Source: Terebella lapidaria
Lineage: Eukaryota > Annelida > Polychaeta > Terebellida > Terebellidae
Assembly (NCBI GenBank): GCA_949152475.1
Contig: OX424564.1
Span: 38,066,165 to 38,130,164, forward strand
Direction: 5' to 3'
Length of the DNA stretch: 64,000 nucleotides
Both the position numbers and the translations under genes were made by a program. Shown here one piece after another: positions 11,135 to 23,552 of the stretch (the stretch's first letter is position 1; every line of letters starts with the position of its first letter). Under the pieces are notes generated by a model. It saw nothing but the letters and a program-made list of their open reading frames with translations, did not search any database and was not told the origin of the DNA.

Positions 11135-12465
11135 TTTATTTTCGTTTCCACATAACAATTCAAATACATTTTATAGATTTAACAGAAGATACAATTAACA
11201 CATTACGGAAAACATGGATAACAAATTAGCAATTTGCTGTCTTCCATTTGTACCCATTATATAATACATATTAAATTTAATAAATTATGATTAGCATTTA
11301 TGTAGATTAGTTAATTCTAACACATTTAGGAATAAATAGTCAAATGAATATCACTTCACAGGCTTGCCCGGCCTGACCAAGTAGAAAAGATCGTGGACGA
11401 GACCGGCGGAGATCGTGGACGATAAAGTCATACCGTAAAAGTATTACGACCAAGTGCAAGCATATATTAATTTACGAGAATACAGAAATATATGATACAT
11501 CCGCGAATAGCAACTCTTACAACAAAAGTTCGAGCAAGTAATGGTCGATGAAAAACGCGATATCATATATCTTTTGATAATATTTTTAAGTTTGCTGTTT
11601 GTTGAATTTCGTAGTTGTACTACTGATACAGGTTAGAAAAAGATACAGGAAGTTTTCCGTATAAGTAGTCATGCATAAACAAGACCACTTCATATCTATA
11701 TTGATCTGTTAATTTTAAAATATTTGAATATTTAAAGAGTGGTTCTGTGTGACAATTACATTGTGCATTATGAATAGTTCTTATTGCCCGTTTCTGTAAG
11801 ACTGTTGTTCTTTTAAGACTAGAAGGAGTAGCATTTCCCCATGCCATGATTCCATATATTAAATGTGGGTGGATCATTGCATAGTACAGTTGTACAATGT
11901 TTCCAGACTTTCTGTTGGTAGTTGTTTCTTAACTTGTTTAATTTGAAATAAGGCCCTAGAAATTTTATTATTAACATGGTTTATGTGATATTTCCATGAT
12001 AATGTTTCATCAATGTATAAACCAAGAAATTTCGTACATTTCTCATCAAAATTTTCCACTATTTGACTCAAGGATATTCCATTTATCACAATATCTCAAT
12101 CATCTAATTTGCATTTTTGGGATGGGGCTCTGAACACTATAAATTTAGTTTTACTAGCGTTTAGCGATAATTTATTTGCACAGAAATATTGAAATATCTC
12201 ATCAACTTCAATGTTTGCTGTTTCGAATAGAACTTTTAGTTCAGAATGGGATATGAACAACGAAGTATCATCAGCGTAGGAAAGTGTATTTGCACTTGTT
12301 GAATTTGAAATATCATTCGCATATATTAGATATAATAGCGGCCCTAATATTGACCCTTGAGGGACCCCACATTCTATGGTAGTTACATCTGATTTGATAT
12401 TGTCAATTTCCACAAATTGTTTCCTATTGATTTTATCATTACAAGTTTCAACACAGCCACTAGAG
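11133..12465 (-). pseudogene. Decayed LINE reverse transcriptase fragment (CR1/Jockey type)
   Basis: Minus-strand ORFs 12096-12413, 11874-12089 and 11620-11877 are successive pieces of one RT. The first holds GVPQGSILGPLL and SYADDT (the catalytic site) and NKLSLNASKTKFIVF. The second continues in the same frame after one TGA (12,093-12,095 region) with KFLGLYIDETLSWKYHI. The third continues after a one-base shift near 11,875 with HPHLIYGIMAWGN, a C-terminal LINE block. The endonuclease and the RT fingers are absent, and the recognisable reading begins near 12,465, so the copy is 5'-truncated. The stretch 11,133-11,619 is presumably 3' UTR. It is a different family from the LINE at 1-3437. 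Confidence 0.85.
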
Positions 12466-14107
12466 CAGGTAGGTCCGAGATAATGGGGATGTGCAGATCT
12501 CTGGAGTTCGAATCAGGCGTCCAGCAGCTTCTTTGGCGATGGAATTTCGGGTTTTGTGTGTCGTTCCAAATCAATGACTGATAGTATGATGCTTTATGTG
12601 TTGTACAAGACTGCCTCTAGTTGGAGGTAGTTTCTCTGATTCCGCTCAGGATATTTTGAACAAGTGCCACAGAACAGCAGAAAGTTCTTTGTGACAGGTT
12701 CCTGGTAGTTAGGGCTGGAACACAAACTCTTCGAGCAAATTACTCTGGAGAAATTGATAACAATATCAATATCATAATAAATTCAAGCTGTTTTATTACT
12801 GTTAAGTCACCAAATGAACATTTATTATTTTCAGGACTGTTTTGTGATGTAAATAGTGTCAGTGATGTAAATGTAATGGACTAATTGTTTTCTTTCACAT
12901 GTGTCACATTTGAATATAACTCATGTGCCAATGGCTTGAGTATTGGAGTAGTTACGGTGAAATGTCTGATTTTCGAATCGTCCAAAAATTTGATACTGCC
13001 AAATTGAGAATATCTGATAGACCGCACACACAAATGTTACCACAACAGGGTTAAGAATACTCTATAGAAGTGTCCTACCATAACTTAAAACAGGTTGTAG
13101 CTTTGTGTCATGCCCGTTGATTGAACTCCTGAATTATGGCCCTTTTGGTCAGTTTGCCGCTGCCCTGAATTGACTTGAATATTTTTGGAGGATATTAAAG
13201 TACTTGAATGTTTGGGGGGAGTGGGGGGGGGGGGATATTGAAGAATTTGGATGTTGAATTGATGTTCATCCAAAACTCAGACGAACCATTGTGTTTAACC
13301 TTTCATTTTTTAATCATCTCAGCAACATAAATGCCCATGTTGTTTTTCATCACAACAATTTAAGAATTCAAAAACTGGACATGTGAAATTTTGTGAATGT
13401 TCAGTTGGAATAGTGGATTAATAGTTAGGTCGTCTCCGTGAATATGAACAAATTCAGAAATTGTCTCAAGTTATTTTTTTTATGAAAAAAACATTATATT
13501 GCTCAATTGCCAGTGGCTATGCGTGGAACTCTCCAACTCGCATAATATGTCTAGATGCACCACATGAACTATTTTGACGCCAGAAAATATCATTTTATTC
13601 TGACTACAGGTGATGACTGCCTTGAAAATGCTTCTATGTTTCTCCTGTGATTACTTCTGTGTGTATGTTTTGCTCATGTTTTATCATTTCCGGTCTGCCT
13701 CCCCCCTCCCCCATCTCTTTGCTCTCTTTGTGAAAATAATAATAATAATCAGATTTATTTGACGACAGTCCATGATGATGGACAATTCTGCCTGTCTCCC
13801 CCATCCCCAATCGGAGGTGAACGCAGATCATAACATAGAGAGTGTCTATATTGGACACAAACAATAATGATGTATGTTGACGCATTTGATAATATAAATA
13901 GTATCAATTATACACAATGCAACATAGGCTGATATATTTTCGGAACTGAGAAAGAAGGAACGTTTGTGTATCAACCCGTAACCACCAATATACTCTCCAC
14001 GGAAATATGTGACAGAGATATAACTGACAGGTAACTGTAAGCAGGTCAGTCTTTCTTGGCAATCAAGATCAGCAGCTTGAGATATAAAATGCATGTCAAT
14101 CATGTAA
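12466..14107. other. Interspersed DNA, nothing recognised
   Basis: No coding signature is seen. Small simple repeats occur: a G run at about 13,217-13,233 and an (AAT)n run at about 13,735-13,750. Confidence 0.4.
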
Positions 14108-14890
14108 CATAAGCTATCATGTTAGATACATGTTATGTATCGCGTGGCATAGGATAGCATGTTGGATATCGTGTGATATAGGATAGCATGTTAGATAAAT
14201 GATGGATATCGTCTTATATAGGATAGCATGTTAGACACATGCTAAGTATCCTGTGATATAGGATAACATATTACATACATGTAAGTATCAATCTATTACC
14301 ACCAATACAGCCAAATTTTGATGAATCCAATAACAAACGTAAAACACAACATTTTGCAATAGAAACGAAGCCCGACCAAATACTTTATCAAATGACACAC
14401 TGGCGTCATCAGGGGCAGACAGTGTGTGAAATGTAGTTGTTTTATAGTAGTAGTTTTGTAGTTGTGAAATGTACATGTTAGATACATGTTAGATATCATG
14501 TCATTAAAGATATGAAGTTAGATACATGCTAGATATTGTTTGATATAGGATAGCATGTTAGATGCAAGTTAGATATCGTGTTATATAGGATAAAATGTCA
14601 GATAAATCTTAGATATCTGTAACCACAGGCGTATTTCTACATGCTGTACATAGCATAGCATGTTACATATCGTTTGATATGGAATAACATCTCAGATACC
14701 TGTTAAGTTTCGTGTCATATAGGATAGCATGTTAGATATCATGTGATACAGCATAACATTTTTATATATCGTATGATATAAAAAAAACGTGGTAGATACC
14801 TGTTATATATCCTGTTACATAGGATAGCATGACAGATACATGTCAGATATCATCTGGTATTGGATAGCATGTTAGATACATTGATAGATA
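14108..14890. repeat. Degenerate minisatellite, unit about 41 bp
   Basis: Blocks such as AGGATAGCATGTTAGATACA followed by TGTTAGATATCGTGTGATAT recur across the region. Units vary in length because parts are deleted. A unique-looking piece interrupts the array at about 14,290-14,470 and a smaller one near 14,620. There is no ORF. The spread of mutations suggests an old array. Confidence 0.8.
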
Positions 14891-14974
14891 GAGATACCTC
14901 TGCAGGTGATTACACATCTGCAGACGGGGATATCCCATATGGGGATATGAGGGATCCAGCCGTGCTGTCTCACA

Positions 14975-15190
14975 GCAGCATTTGTTTGAAAAAGATTGTT
15001 GTCATCGAATATTTCCGTTAGTTCGTTCAAGGTTTCACATTTTATTAATTTTCTGAAAACTGCATATTATTGAGAGTATTTTAATATCTTCACCAGGAAT
15101 CCGACTCTGAGATTCAGGTGATTTCTAAGCACTGTTTCGAAAAACAATGTTCATCAACCGATTGCCTACCGTTTGTGATATTGAAATTAT
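14975..15190. repeat. Dispersed repeat, copy 2 (partner at 10,245)
   Basis: It shares AGCAGCATTTGTTTGAAAAA-like, GAGAGTATTTT and AGCACTGTTTCGAAA blocks with 10,245-10,530 in the same order and orientation. Confidence 0.45.
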
Positions 15191-15451
15191 TTAGAATGGG
15201 GTGAATGTATGACAGTAACTTTTATTATATGAATATAGAGAAATGACCTATGACGGCCATATCTGAGCGGTAGGTCATGATTTCAGACTCCTTTAGACCT
15301 GTATTTCCCGATGTTCCAGACTGTAATCAAGCTACCCATTGATTACACAATGAGCTACTCAACAAGCTAGATATTCAAAGGAACAGAACGAAAGGTGATT
15401 TAGCGCCACTGTTTTGTGTCATATAGGAACTGATTTCAGCACCATGATGCA

Positions 15452-15491
15452 TGTAGTATGGTATGGTATGGTATGGTATGGTATGGTATGT
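15452..15491. repeat. (GTATG)n microsatellite
   Basis: Seven to eight tandem copies of the pentamer TATGG. It follows a small piece (about 15,395-15,450) resembling the dispersed repeat at 35,400. Confidence 0.9.
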
Positions 15492-15689
15492 ATTGCCGTG
15501 GGATTTTCCTGCTAGAATTGATTTTTATTTGCTCAAACTGGTTCACTACAGGTCAGCCCACTGAAAAATCCGGGGCCCCCCGAGAACATTTTTTTTTACC
15601 CCGGCCCCCCTTTTGGGGACCCTTTTCTTTCCGACTCCCGTCAAACGGATCCCTGACCTAACTTAGGTAGGAGAAATCGATTGGTGACG

Positions 15690-16920
15690 TAAGATTTGTG
15701 ATCTGACTTTCATGGAATGAAATGAATCCATTCACAAGGAACAATGATAAAACGGACTATGTTATTTTCGGCACAAAACAGCAACTAGCTAAAATCCCAG
15801 ATACGGTCAGGTCACTGTCTATAGGAGGATCTCTGATCCAACCCTCCGAATGTGTTCGGAATCTTCTGGCATATTTCGATAGTCATATGTCCATGCATGA
15901 ACACGTGACCATGAAGTGTCGGGCAGCATTCACTCGGTTGTACAAAATCAGTAAAATTCGGATGTACTTAGACTTTCGGATTACTATGACACTGATACAC
16001 GCTTTCGTGCACAGCCACATAGACTACGGCAATGCGCTTTTGTGTGGTATTCCCAAGTATCTGATTACAAAAATACAGATGGTCCAGAATACAGCTGCAC
16101 GCATCCTCTGTGGCATTGGTAAATACGACCATATAACAGACACGCTCGAACAGCTGCACTGACTTCCAGTTTGGTACCGGATTGATCCTAAATTCTCCAT
16201 GCTGGTGTACAAAGCCCTCATCTGTGATGGGCCTTCTTATCTTGCAGAAATGTTGACACTCCAGTCGTCCACCTACAACCTCCGGTCAGCCGCAACACCT
16301 CTTCTGGTGGTTCCAAAAACAAGGTGAAAAATTCTAGGTGACCGCGCCTTCCGCACTGCAGCACCCAGATACAGATGGTCCAGAATACAGCTGCACGCAT
16401 CCTCTGTGGCATTGGTAAATACGACCATATAACAGACACGCTCGAACAGCTGCACTGACTTCCAGTTTGGTACCGGATTGATCCTAAATTCTCCATGCTG
16501 GTGTACAAAGCCCTCATCTGTGATGGGCCTTCTTATCTTGCAGAAATGTTGACACTCCAGTCGTCCACCTACAACCTCCGGTCAGCCGCAACACCTCTTC
16601 TGGTGGTTCCAAAAACAAGGTGAAAAATTCTAGGTGACCGCGCCTTCCGCACTGCAGCACCCAGAACAGTCTCCCGGGAGATGTCCATACAGCCCCATCA
16701 CTTGACGTGTTCAAAAAAAGACTGAAAACATTTTATTTTTGTAAAGCGTTCTTGTAATTAACTTGGTTTTAACTCCAATTTATTTCTTTTATGTTTTTAC
16801 TGGTTTTCAACTTATACATTTATATAACTACTACTTTCTGTGTTTTGTTCAACACTATAGAATATGTACTTGTACATAGTTATAGGGCTATATAAATCTA
16901 ATAAACGTTAAACTTTAACT
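15690..16920 (+). pseudogene. L2-like LINE 3' part with an internal exact duplication
   Basis: The ORF at 15722-16162 matches the C-terminal half of an L2/CR1-type reverse transcriptase: NDKTDYVIFGTKQQ, VRNLLAYFDSHMSM, HSHIDYGNALLCGIPK and AARILCGIGKYDHIT, ending LEQLH with a TGA where a tryptophan is usual. The frame then continues LPVWYRI...LVYKAL. A further stop follows. After a duplicated segment the 3' part reads through an end like TATAAATCTAATAAACG (about 16,890-16,910), as in L2-type tails. The endonuclease and catalytic RT core are missing. Confidence 0.85.
16073..16664. repeat. Exact 296-bp tandem duplication inside the L2-like relic
   Basis: Bases 16073-16368 and 16369-16664 are identical by eye, including both premature stops. 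The junction falls at CACCCAG/ATACAGATGG. Identity in an otherwise decayed element means either a very recent duplication or an assembly artefact. Confidence 0.9.
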
Positions 16921-18101
16921 AATGTCCGTTCATTTAGTGTATTGGATCAAAGCGAGCTGAATAAGACAAGCTGTGCTCTCAGACAAAATTTTAATTGAAA
17001 ATGGTAAAAACCGAACTGATTTAGTGGGTTGGACGATTGCATGAACAGTATTCTTTAAAGCAGCTGCCTTCGAGCCAGTCAATATTTTTTGAAAACTATA
17101 TTTCATATTAAACATGCTAAAATAACTGAATGAAATATACTCACATCAAATGTAATGAAGATAACTAGTCCTCAGGGAAATTTTGCTCATTTGAACAGGC
17201 GGTTCTCGCGTAAATACAGGAATTTGTATTAACAAAACCGGTACAAAATGGGCACTAAAACGAATGAAAAGACAACTGGGACGGACTGAAATCGTCAAAA
17301 TCATTGAGCACACCTCTCTTATATTGCATTAGATGTGTTTAACAAAAAATGCTTTTGAAAAAAATATTGCGTACATTCGAAGGCAGCAGCTTCAATCCTT
17401 TGGATTTGGAATATATAACTCAATATTCATTGCATTTGCCCCCCCCCCCCCCCACGCAACATACATATCGCGAGAATGTAGTTTTTGTTTCATTTGTCAT
17501 CATTTGTCAGAGATCCGTGCTTGAAGAGAGCAATCTCCATGTTGTCTTCAACATCTTCATAGTTTGTCCTACACTTTTGTAATCAGTATACAAAAATGGC
17601 AAAATTGAAAAAAAATCTGAAATACTAATTCGACTCGAGGTTTTATCTCTATCGCCATACATACATCTATACCTCTGAGAACCCCCCAATGCTATAGTTG
17701 TACAAATAACTTCAAAAACACGTACATTATACAAGGCATACTTTGCGGCTTTAGGGAGGCTCGTGCCTCACTAACATTTCACTAATTTTAAAGGCTTTTA
17801 AAGTGTCACTTCGACACAAAGTGAGAGGTGTGCAATCGAAATGTGCGACTTAAGTTGAACTTTTCGCAAAGTGTGGCTAAAATACGACATGTGCAGTTGG
17901 GCCTGAGTACCTCCACGAAGTAGTACTTTGTGCAAACGACTTAGTATCTCGTGCAAACGAAGTAGATTTTTTTTTCATCATGTCCTATCAGGAGCAACGT
18001 AATAAGCACAGACTGTGATGCTTTTCGTAATAATCTGGACAGGAATGAGTTTGTGATGAATTCTGTAACCCTCATACAACTGCTCAGAAAGTACTGTATC
18101 T
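16921..18101. other. Interspersed DNA with a short 21-bp repeat piece
   Basis: A C run lies at about 17,440-17,454. At 17,913-17,965 there are two to three units of the 21-bp repeat also seen at 34,618-34,855 (ACTTTGTGCAAACGACTTAG and similar). No gene is recognised. Confidence 0.5.
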
Positions 18102-19709
18102 CAACATATCTTAAGTCGGTGACTGACCTAGTTCTTTTGTCTAGTGTTCAGGTTATGTTGTTGTCACCGACTTGAGCTCAGAATTGTTTGACAGAACATT
18201 GACACACGCTAAGAAAAATTCAATTTCTGCAATTTGATGCATATATACAGGTAACTGAGGGGGATGATACGATGTCCGAGATACTACTGCCCGTTTATGA
18301 AATTTACAAATGTTGATAGCGGTTGATGTTGCCCAAAAATAAGGTTTCTTTCGCCGATATTCCCCAGTTTTGACATGGTGATCACATTCATCGTCGGTTT
18401 CAAAACTTTCCAGACATTGTATTTTAAATATCTACACGGGAGTTACGATAGTCATATCACGTTTCACTTATCCATGTGTATGCACAAATATATATTATTT
18501 TTTCAGTTATTCCTAAATTACTCCACATGCTTGTCGTGTCACTGATTTGAGTCAAGCGTCACCGACTTAAGATGGTAGTTTTCCAGAAAAGGACTGGTAT
18601 CTCTCCACGAAAAAAAATGTGAAAAGCAGTAGCCACCACCGATGTTCAATCAACGGTCTGAATTCTAAAATCATAATGCAAATGTTTATATTATTTTTTC
18701 TCCATAGTTATGCTCGAATTCATAAATTGGAAAATTAGCAATAACAATTCATAATTGTGGTCGCAGTCACATTGCTGCAGCTTAGAAAACAATTATATCA
18801 ATAACTCGGTCTGTTGTTGGGATGTATACTACACATTATCATCGGATTGCTGACAATGCGCGATCCTGATTGGTCAATTCCCCGACAATACTACGCCGTA
18901 TTTGTAGAGCTGTGAAACAACCCCACGGTATTTTCTGTATCGTGGGCTTCAGGCGGGTAATACGGAATGACGTTTTGGAGAGGTCCATATAATCCAATGA
19001 TAAAATCGTTACCATGGACTTCAGACCCCAATACGGCAGGATATCTGCCTTCAGTCAGCATATCCCACTCGGCCTGCGGCCTCGTGGGATATTGTGACTT
19101 CAGTCAGATATCACGCCGTATTGGGGTCTGAAGCCCATGATAACTTATAATATATCACTACGTACAGACCACGATACCACGAATATGACATCGCTCTAAC
19201 CGTAAGAACTTATTGTACACTTGAACTCACTCGGTATAATATACTCTAACAAATGTATACCTAAGTCCTTGACGTTTGACTCAAATCGGTGTCACGAAGC
19301 ATGTGGAGTAATTTAGGAATAACTGCATATGCACAGGATATGTGAAACATGGTATGATTATCTTAACTCCCGTGTGAAGATTATTGAAATGAAATGTCCA
19401 GTAGTTCTTGAAAACAACGATGATTTTGATCACCGTGTCAAAATTGGGGTAAACAGCGGCGGAAGAAACCTTATTTTGGGGGAATTTCTACTGCTACTAA
19501 CAATTGTGAAGTATATAAATGGGCAGTAGTATCTCGGACATCGTATCATCCCCCGCATTCACTGTATGCATGCTTTATATCGAAAAATTGAATTTTTCTT
19601 AGAGACTGTCGAGGTTTCATCCAAAAAATCTGAGCTCAAGTCGGTGACAATAACATGACCTGACCTCTAGACAAAAAAACTAGGTCAGTCACCGATTTAA
19701 GATATGTTG
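18102..19709. mobile_element. Non-autonomous element with about 480-bp terminal inverted repeats
   Basis: The left arm (18,102 to about 18,582) and right arm (about 19,230 to 19,709) are imperfect reverse complements. Matching landmarks are CAACATATCTTAAGTCGGTG on the left against its complement at 19,690-19,709, GGGGGATGATACGATGTCCG at about 18,259 against its complement near 19,535, and the CTCCACATGCTT block at about 18,522 against its complement near 19,300. The motif GTCACCGACTT recurs within the arms, giving smaller hairpins. The 600-bp centre includes a second palindrome. No transposase ORF exists. I could not find a convincing target-site duplication. Confidence 0.8.
19008..19144. repeat. 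Nested palindrome in the centre of the long-TIR element
   Basis: Arms 19,008-19,037 and 19,115-19,144 pair over 30 bp with two mismatches (core CAGACCCCAATACGGC). Pairing continues imperfectly inward through GATATCTG and ATATCCCAC to a loop near TCGGCCTGCGGCCTC. It may be an independent MITE that inserted into the larger element. Confidence 0.85.
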
Positions 19710-19721
19710 CAGGGTGTTGAG

Positions 19722-20990
19722 AATCATACAAGGCAAAAAATCGTTGGGACAAATTTATTGTCTTTTGCCAAAGGTTAAGAGAAGTAATGGTGATGTCCCC
19801 ATGGCGATCTAACAACTTAAGTATGGTGTACGACGGCGGCCATTTTTGGATCCCGTATTTTCGCCTGAAAAAGTAGGGCGAGAACGCGAAAACACGAAGC
19901 GAGAACGCGAAAACACGAAGCGAAAATACGAAACTACGAAGCAAAAACCCGAAAACACGAAGCGAAAACTTGAAACTGAATATCGTCTTTTCGCTTCGCG
20001 ATTTCGTGTTTTTGCTTCGTGTTTTCGCGTTCTCGACCATTTTTATAAACGAAAACCGGAGATCCCAAAATGGCCGCCGTCGTGTACACTGAATGCTGTA
20101 TATTTGATGATGAACAATGTCTGAAATGTCTTTATTGAATGAAATGCAACTATTAATAATAACAATATTTGTTTTGTGCTCTTGAGAGAGACTGAACTGA
20201 ATGATATTATTATTAAATGCATGATTTTATGGGTTATTATACATTGCATTTCAGTGTCCCTTCATCCATGACAAGCGGCCGTCACGGGCCGCTAATCATT
20301 GATGTCAAGCCATTAAATATGTTTGACGCCCTATAAAATCATGCATATTATAGATAATCTAACTTTAATCCGTCTATCAGTACCCCTGCAACACCCCTCG
20401 TGTTGACGAGATTCAGTTTCGAGTTTTCGATTCTGGTTTTCGGTTCGAAGTTTCGTCTTTTCGCTTCGTACTCTCGCGATCTCGCCCTACTTTTTAAGAC
20501 GAAAACACGAGATCCAAAAATGGCCGCCGTCGTACACCATACTTAAGCGTGTGCCATATAGGTGATATTGACATCATGATGCATGTACTAAGTATTTGAG
20601 TGTTTACTTGTAAACATTGGAGACTCATTTCGGAGATCACACCAATACATGTATATTAATATGTTTATAATGTATACATAAGTCAAGTTTCAATATATTT
20701 ATTTTTGAACTATTTTAGACTACCTTATGTACCTCTTAGGAAAAGTCGAATTATTATCATTGTCATTGTTTTGTAGATTTATAGGGCACATTTCTCAGAG
20801 TTGTAGATATGTAGATCACATAGGACTGGATGTTATTAGATAGTCGCCACCTATAATTTAGACATGTACAAGTTAATGTTGACAATGAATTTATATGATA
20901 GTTTTATCTGTATATCGTGTTGTAAACAGTATATTGTGTTGTGGAATGTATTACGTTATATAGCCTTAATAAACTGGTTCCCGTGATGCT
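19722..20990 (+). repeat. Dispersed repeat family, copy split by a MITE
   Basis: Left part 19,722-19,816 (GAGAATCATA..., GATGTCCCCATGGCGAT) and right part from 20,547 (ATGATGCATGTACT, GAGTGTTTACTTGTAA, CACATAGGACTGGATG, AGTTTTATCTGTATATCGTG) together correspond to one copy of the family at 32,300 and 35,325. The inserted element at 19,821-20,542 separates them. No coding capacity is seen. Confidence 0.7.
19821..20542. mobile_element. MITE with long inverted repeats and TTAA target duplications
   Basis: The termini are GTATGGTGTACGACGG at 19,821-19,836 and its exact complement at 20,527-20,542. TTAA lies directly outside at 19,817-19,820 and 20,543-20,546, as in piggyBac-type insertions. The inverted arms extend roughly 100 bp and include short tandem units (CGAAAACACGAAG type). 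A third copy of the terminus, inverted, lies at about 20,058-20,087, so the element itself has a composite history. The ORF at 19,846-20,124 is only repeat. The superfamily is inferred from the TTAA duplications. Confidence 0.8.
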
Positions 20991-21228
20991 TGTAAATGTA
21001 ATATGTCACATTGGCGCTACACTGTCGTTTTTTCAGGACTTCCTTGTTATTAGCTTAATATTGATATGGACGCTTCACTGATCAGGCCAAAAATCAAGTG
21101 TGCTCACTGCAATAAAACACCCCGAGACAATACTCGGAGGTGGGACGGCTTATTTATGATGACCAGAAAACGAGCTCCTAGCTATTAACCAAGCACTTTA
21201 CATGTTTTGTTGGAGATGAGGTGCTTTG

Positions 21229-22148
21229 CAGCTGCCAGTCACCTGCAACAACACCACGTTTTTCCTAGTCAATAAACCTGCGTCCCTCACAACGTGTGCT
21301 TTGAATAACCCAGCAATTTGATCATTCACTGTCCGCCAATCTGTCCAGGTATCAAATGTCGCTGGATGTAGTTAGCAAATTGTAATGACTTTGACGAAAC
21401 TCATTCCATAAACAGGCTGTGGAAAATTTAATAGTGCTCAATGTATTCATGGCACAGTATTAGATCAGTCATATGTGAACATGAAGACCTCGGTCAGAAA
21501 GATAATCCGTTTACATCAGCTTATGTATTTTTTTCTGAGCTGTTGTTGGTGATCGTATAGACCAAGTAGCATTGCTTCCATGTCCTGCGATAACGTTCGG
21601 TGCATGAGGGACATCTAGATTTGTGGAGTAATGATGGCACTAGGTCACAGCTGACGACCACAGATAGTAGTGTACAGTGTGGAAAAGTGATATATTCGAA
21701 TGTTGTTGACAGTGAATAAAGTATTAACTTGAAGTTTATGTATTAACTCTTTGGAATTCTTCAATACCCGCATTTGGTTTATACTATTTCTGGTATAATC
21801 CATGACTCAGTAATTCTGGAGCCCTTCCTTCACTGAACATTAGTGTATAGTTGGAAGCAATGAGAGGGATTTTTTAACATAGGAGAACCTGCAATACACC
21901 GCTGTTTGTATGGTCATTGTGTACCTTCTGTATCCGACGCAAAGCAAGAGAGTTACATTTTCTTCTGACCAATGTTGATATAAGACAGCAGTACATATTT
22001 ATGGTTGTCTAGTCCTTCCTGTTTAGATCATAGTACAGTTCAAGTCATGAAAGGTAAAGTATCATTCAGATGTCCTCTCACTCATACTCTGGGTGCACAC
22101 TAAATTAGTTTTTAAAATATACATCAATACTTGCACACAAATGAACTT
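21229..22148. repeat. Segmental duplication, copy A
   Basis: It begins GCAGCTGCCAG and is closely similar to 22,650-23,552 throughout (CAACAACACCACGTTTTTCC, GACGAAACTCATTCCATAAA, GGTACAGTGTGGAAAAG-type blocks). It is non-coding on both strands. Confidence 0.9.
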
Positions 22149-22149
22149 C

Positions 22150-22270
22150 TACTTACAAGCTTACTGGTGTGAAGCAATAACCCAGCAACCAACCATAGGC
22201 GGCAATTAGGAGTCATGAGTAAGTAAAATCTCATAGTGACACATACATTCTGGATGGGCCTTAAGGAACT
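22150..22270. repeat. Short dispersed repeat, related to 33,090-33,190
   Basis: The blocks CCCAGCAACCAACCATAGG, GGCAATTAGGAGTCA and ATTCTGGATGGGCCTT recur with changes at 33,090-33,190. Confidence 0.6.
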
Positions 22271-22316
22271 GGCCAGGAAGTTAGGTAGCTTGATTGCATC
22301 CAGCAAAGCCGAGATC

Positions 22317-22649
22317 TATCCTCATAGATCATCATAAGGATAGTTAGTCAATTCTCAAGCAGTACATCTATTGTTACCCTTCGTTATAATGTACAAAAAT
22401 GTCAACGATTATTCTTAGTTAATGGAGAAAGTCGACTGCACCAGTAAGGTGTATTTTCATGATTTGTACTTTTGTGCGAAATCAAAATGCGACGTGTATT
22501 GAGCTATTTCCGCTAACAAACCACAGTGCAGGGTGGCTGCATTTGAAAATCAAAAGTGTGGGATTATTTCAGTTATTTCCCCTCACTGTCTGAATATATT
22601 TATTGATACTCTGAAAATGCTGGCTTTGAAAAAACACGTTTAGATATTT
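22317..22649. repeat. Segmental duplication X, copy 1
   Basis: About 333 bp starting TATCCTCATAGATCATCAT, repeated at 24,445-24,777 with scattered substitutions. It directly precedes copy B of the larger duplication. Confidence 0.9.
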
Positions 22650-23552
22650 GCAGCTGCCAGACATTTGCAACAACACCACGTTTTTCCTAGTCAATAAACC
22701 TACATCCCTCACAACGTGTGCTTTGAATAACCCAGCAATTTGATCATTCATTCTCCGCCAATCTGTCCAGGTATCAAATGTGCTGGATGTAGTTATCAAT
22801 TTGTAATGACTTTGACGAAACTCATTCCATAAACAGGCCGTGGAAAATTTAATAGTGCTCAATGTATTCATGGCACAGTATTAGATCAGTCATATGTGAA
22901 CATGAAGACCTGGGCCAGAAAGATAATCCGTTTACATCAGCTTATGTTTTTTTTCTGAGCTGTTGTTGGTGAACGTATAGACCAAGTAGCATTGCTTTCA
23001 TGTCTTGCAATAACGTTCGGTGCATGAGAGACATCTAGATTTGTGGAGAAATGATGGCACTAGGTCACAGCTGACGACGGCAGATAGTAGGGTACAGTGT
23101 GGAAAAGACATATATCCGAATGTTGTTGACAGTGAAAAAAGTCTTAAATTGAAGGTTATGTATTAATTCTTTGGAATTATTCAATACCCGCATTTGGTTT
23201 ATACCATTTCTGGTATAATCCACAATTCTGGAGTCCTTCCTTCACTACGCTTTATTGTATAGTTGGAAGCATTGAGAGGGTTTTTTGAGACATAGGAGAA
23301 CCTGCAGTATACCGCTGTTTGTAGGGTCATTTATGTAACTTCCGACACAAATTAGGAGAGTTACATCTTATTTTGACTAATGTTGATATAAGACAGCAGT
23401 ACATATTTTTGGTTGTCTAGCCCTTCCTGTTTAGAACATTGTACAGTTTTAGAACATAGTACAGTTCAAGTCATGAAAGGTAAAGTATCATTCAGATATC
23501 CTCTCACTCAGAATTAGTTTTTAAAATATATCAATACTTGCATACAAATGAA
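22650..23552. repeat. Segmental duplication, copy B
   Basis: Direct-repeat partner of 21,229-22,148 at an offset of about 1,421 bp, with small indels. The right end runs into the perfect palindrome at 23,517. Confidence 0.9.

Noticed and set aside
14108..14890. CRISPR-like regular repeats (also 62,934-63,093)
   Set aside because: Units are tandem without unique spacers of constant length, and the window is eukaryotic.
15255..15330. tRNA-like or SINE head (CTGAGCGGTAGGTCATGA)
   Set aside because: No complete A/B box pair and no cloverleaf could be drawn with confidence.
19846..20124. 92-codon ORF with repeated RERENTKR-type string
   Set aside because: Translation of the CGAAAACACGAAG units of the MITE.
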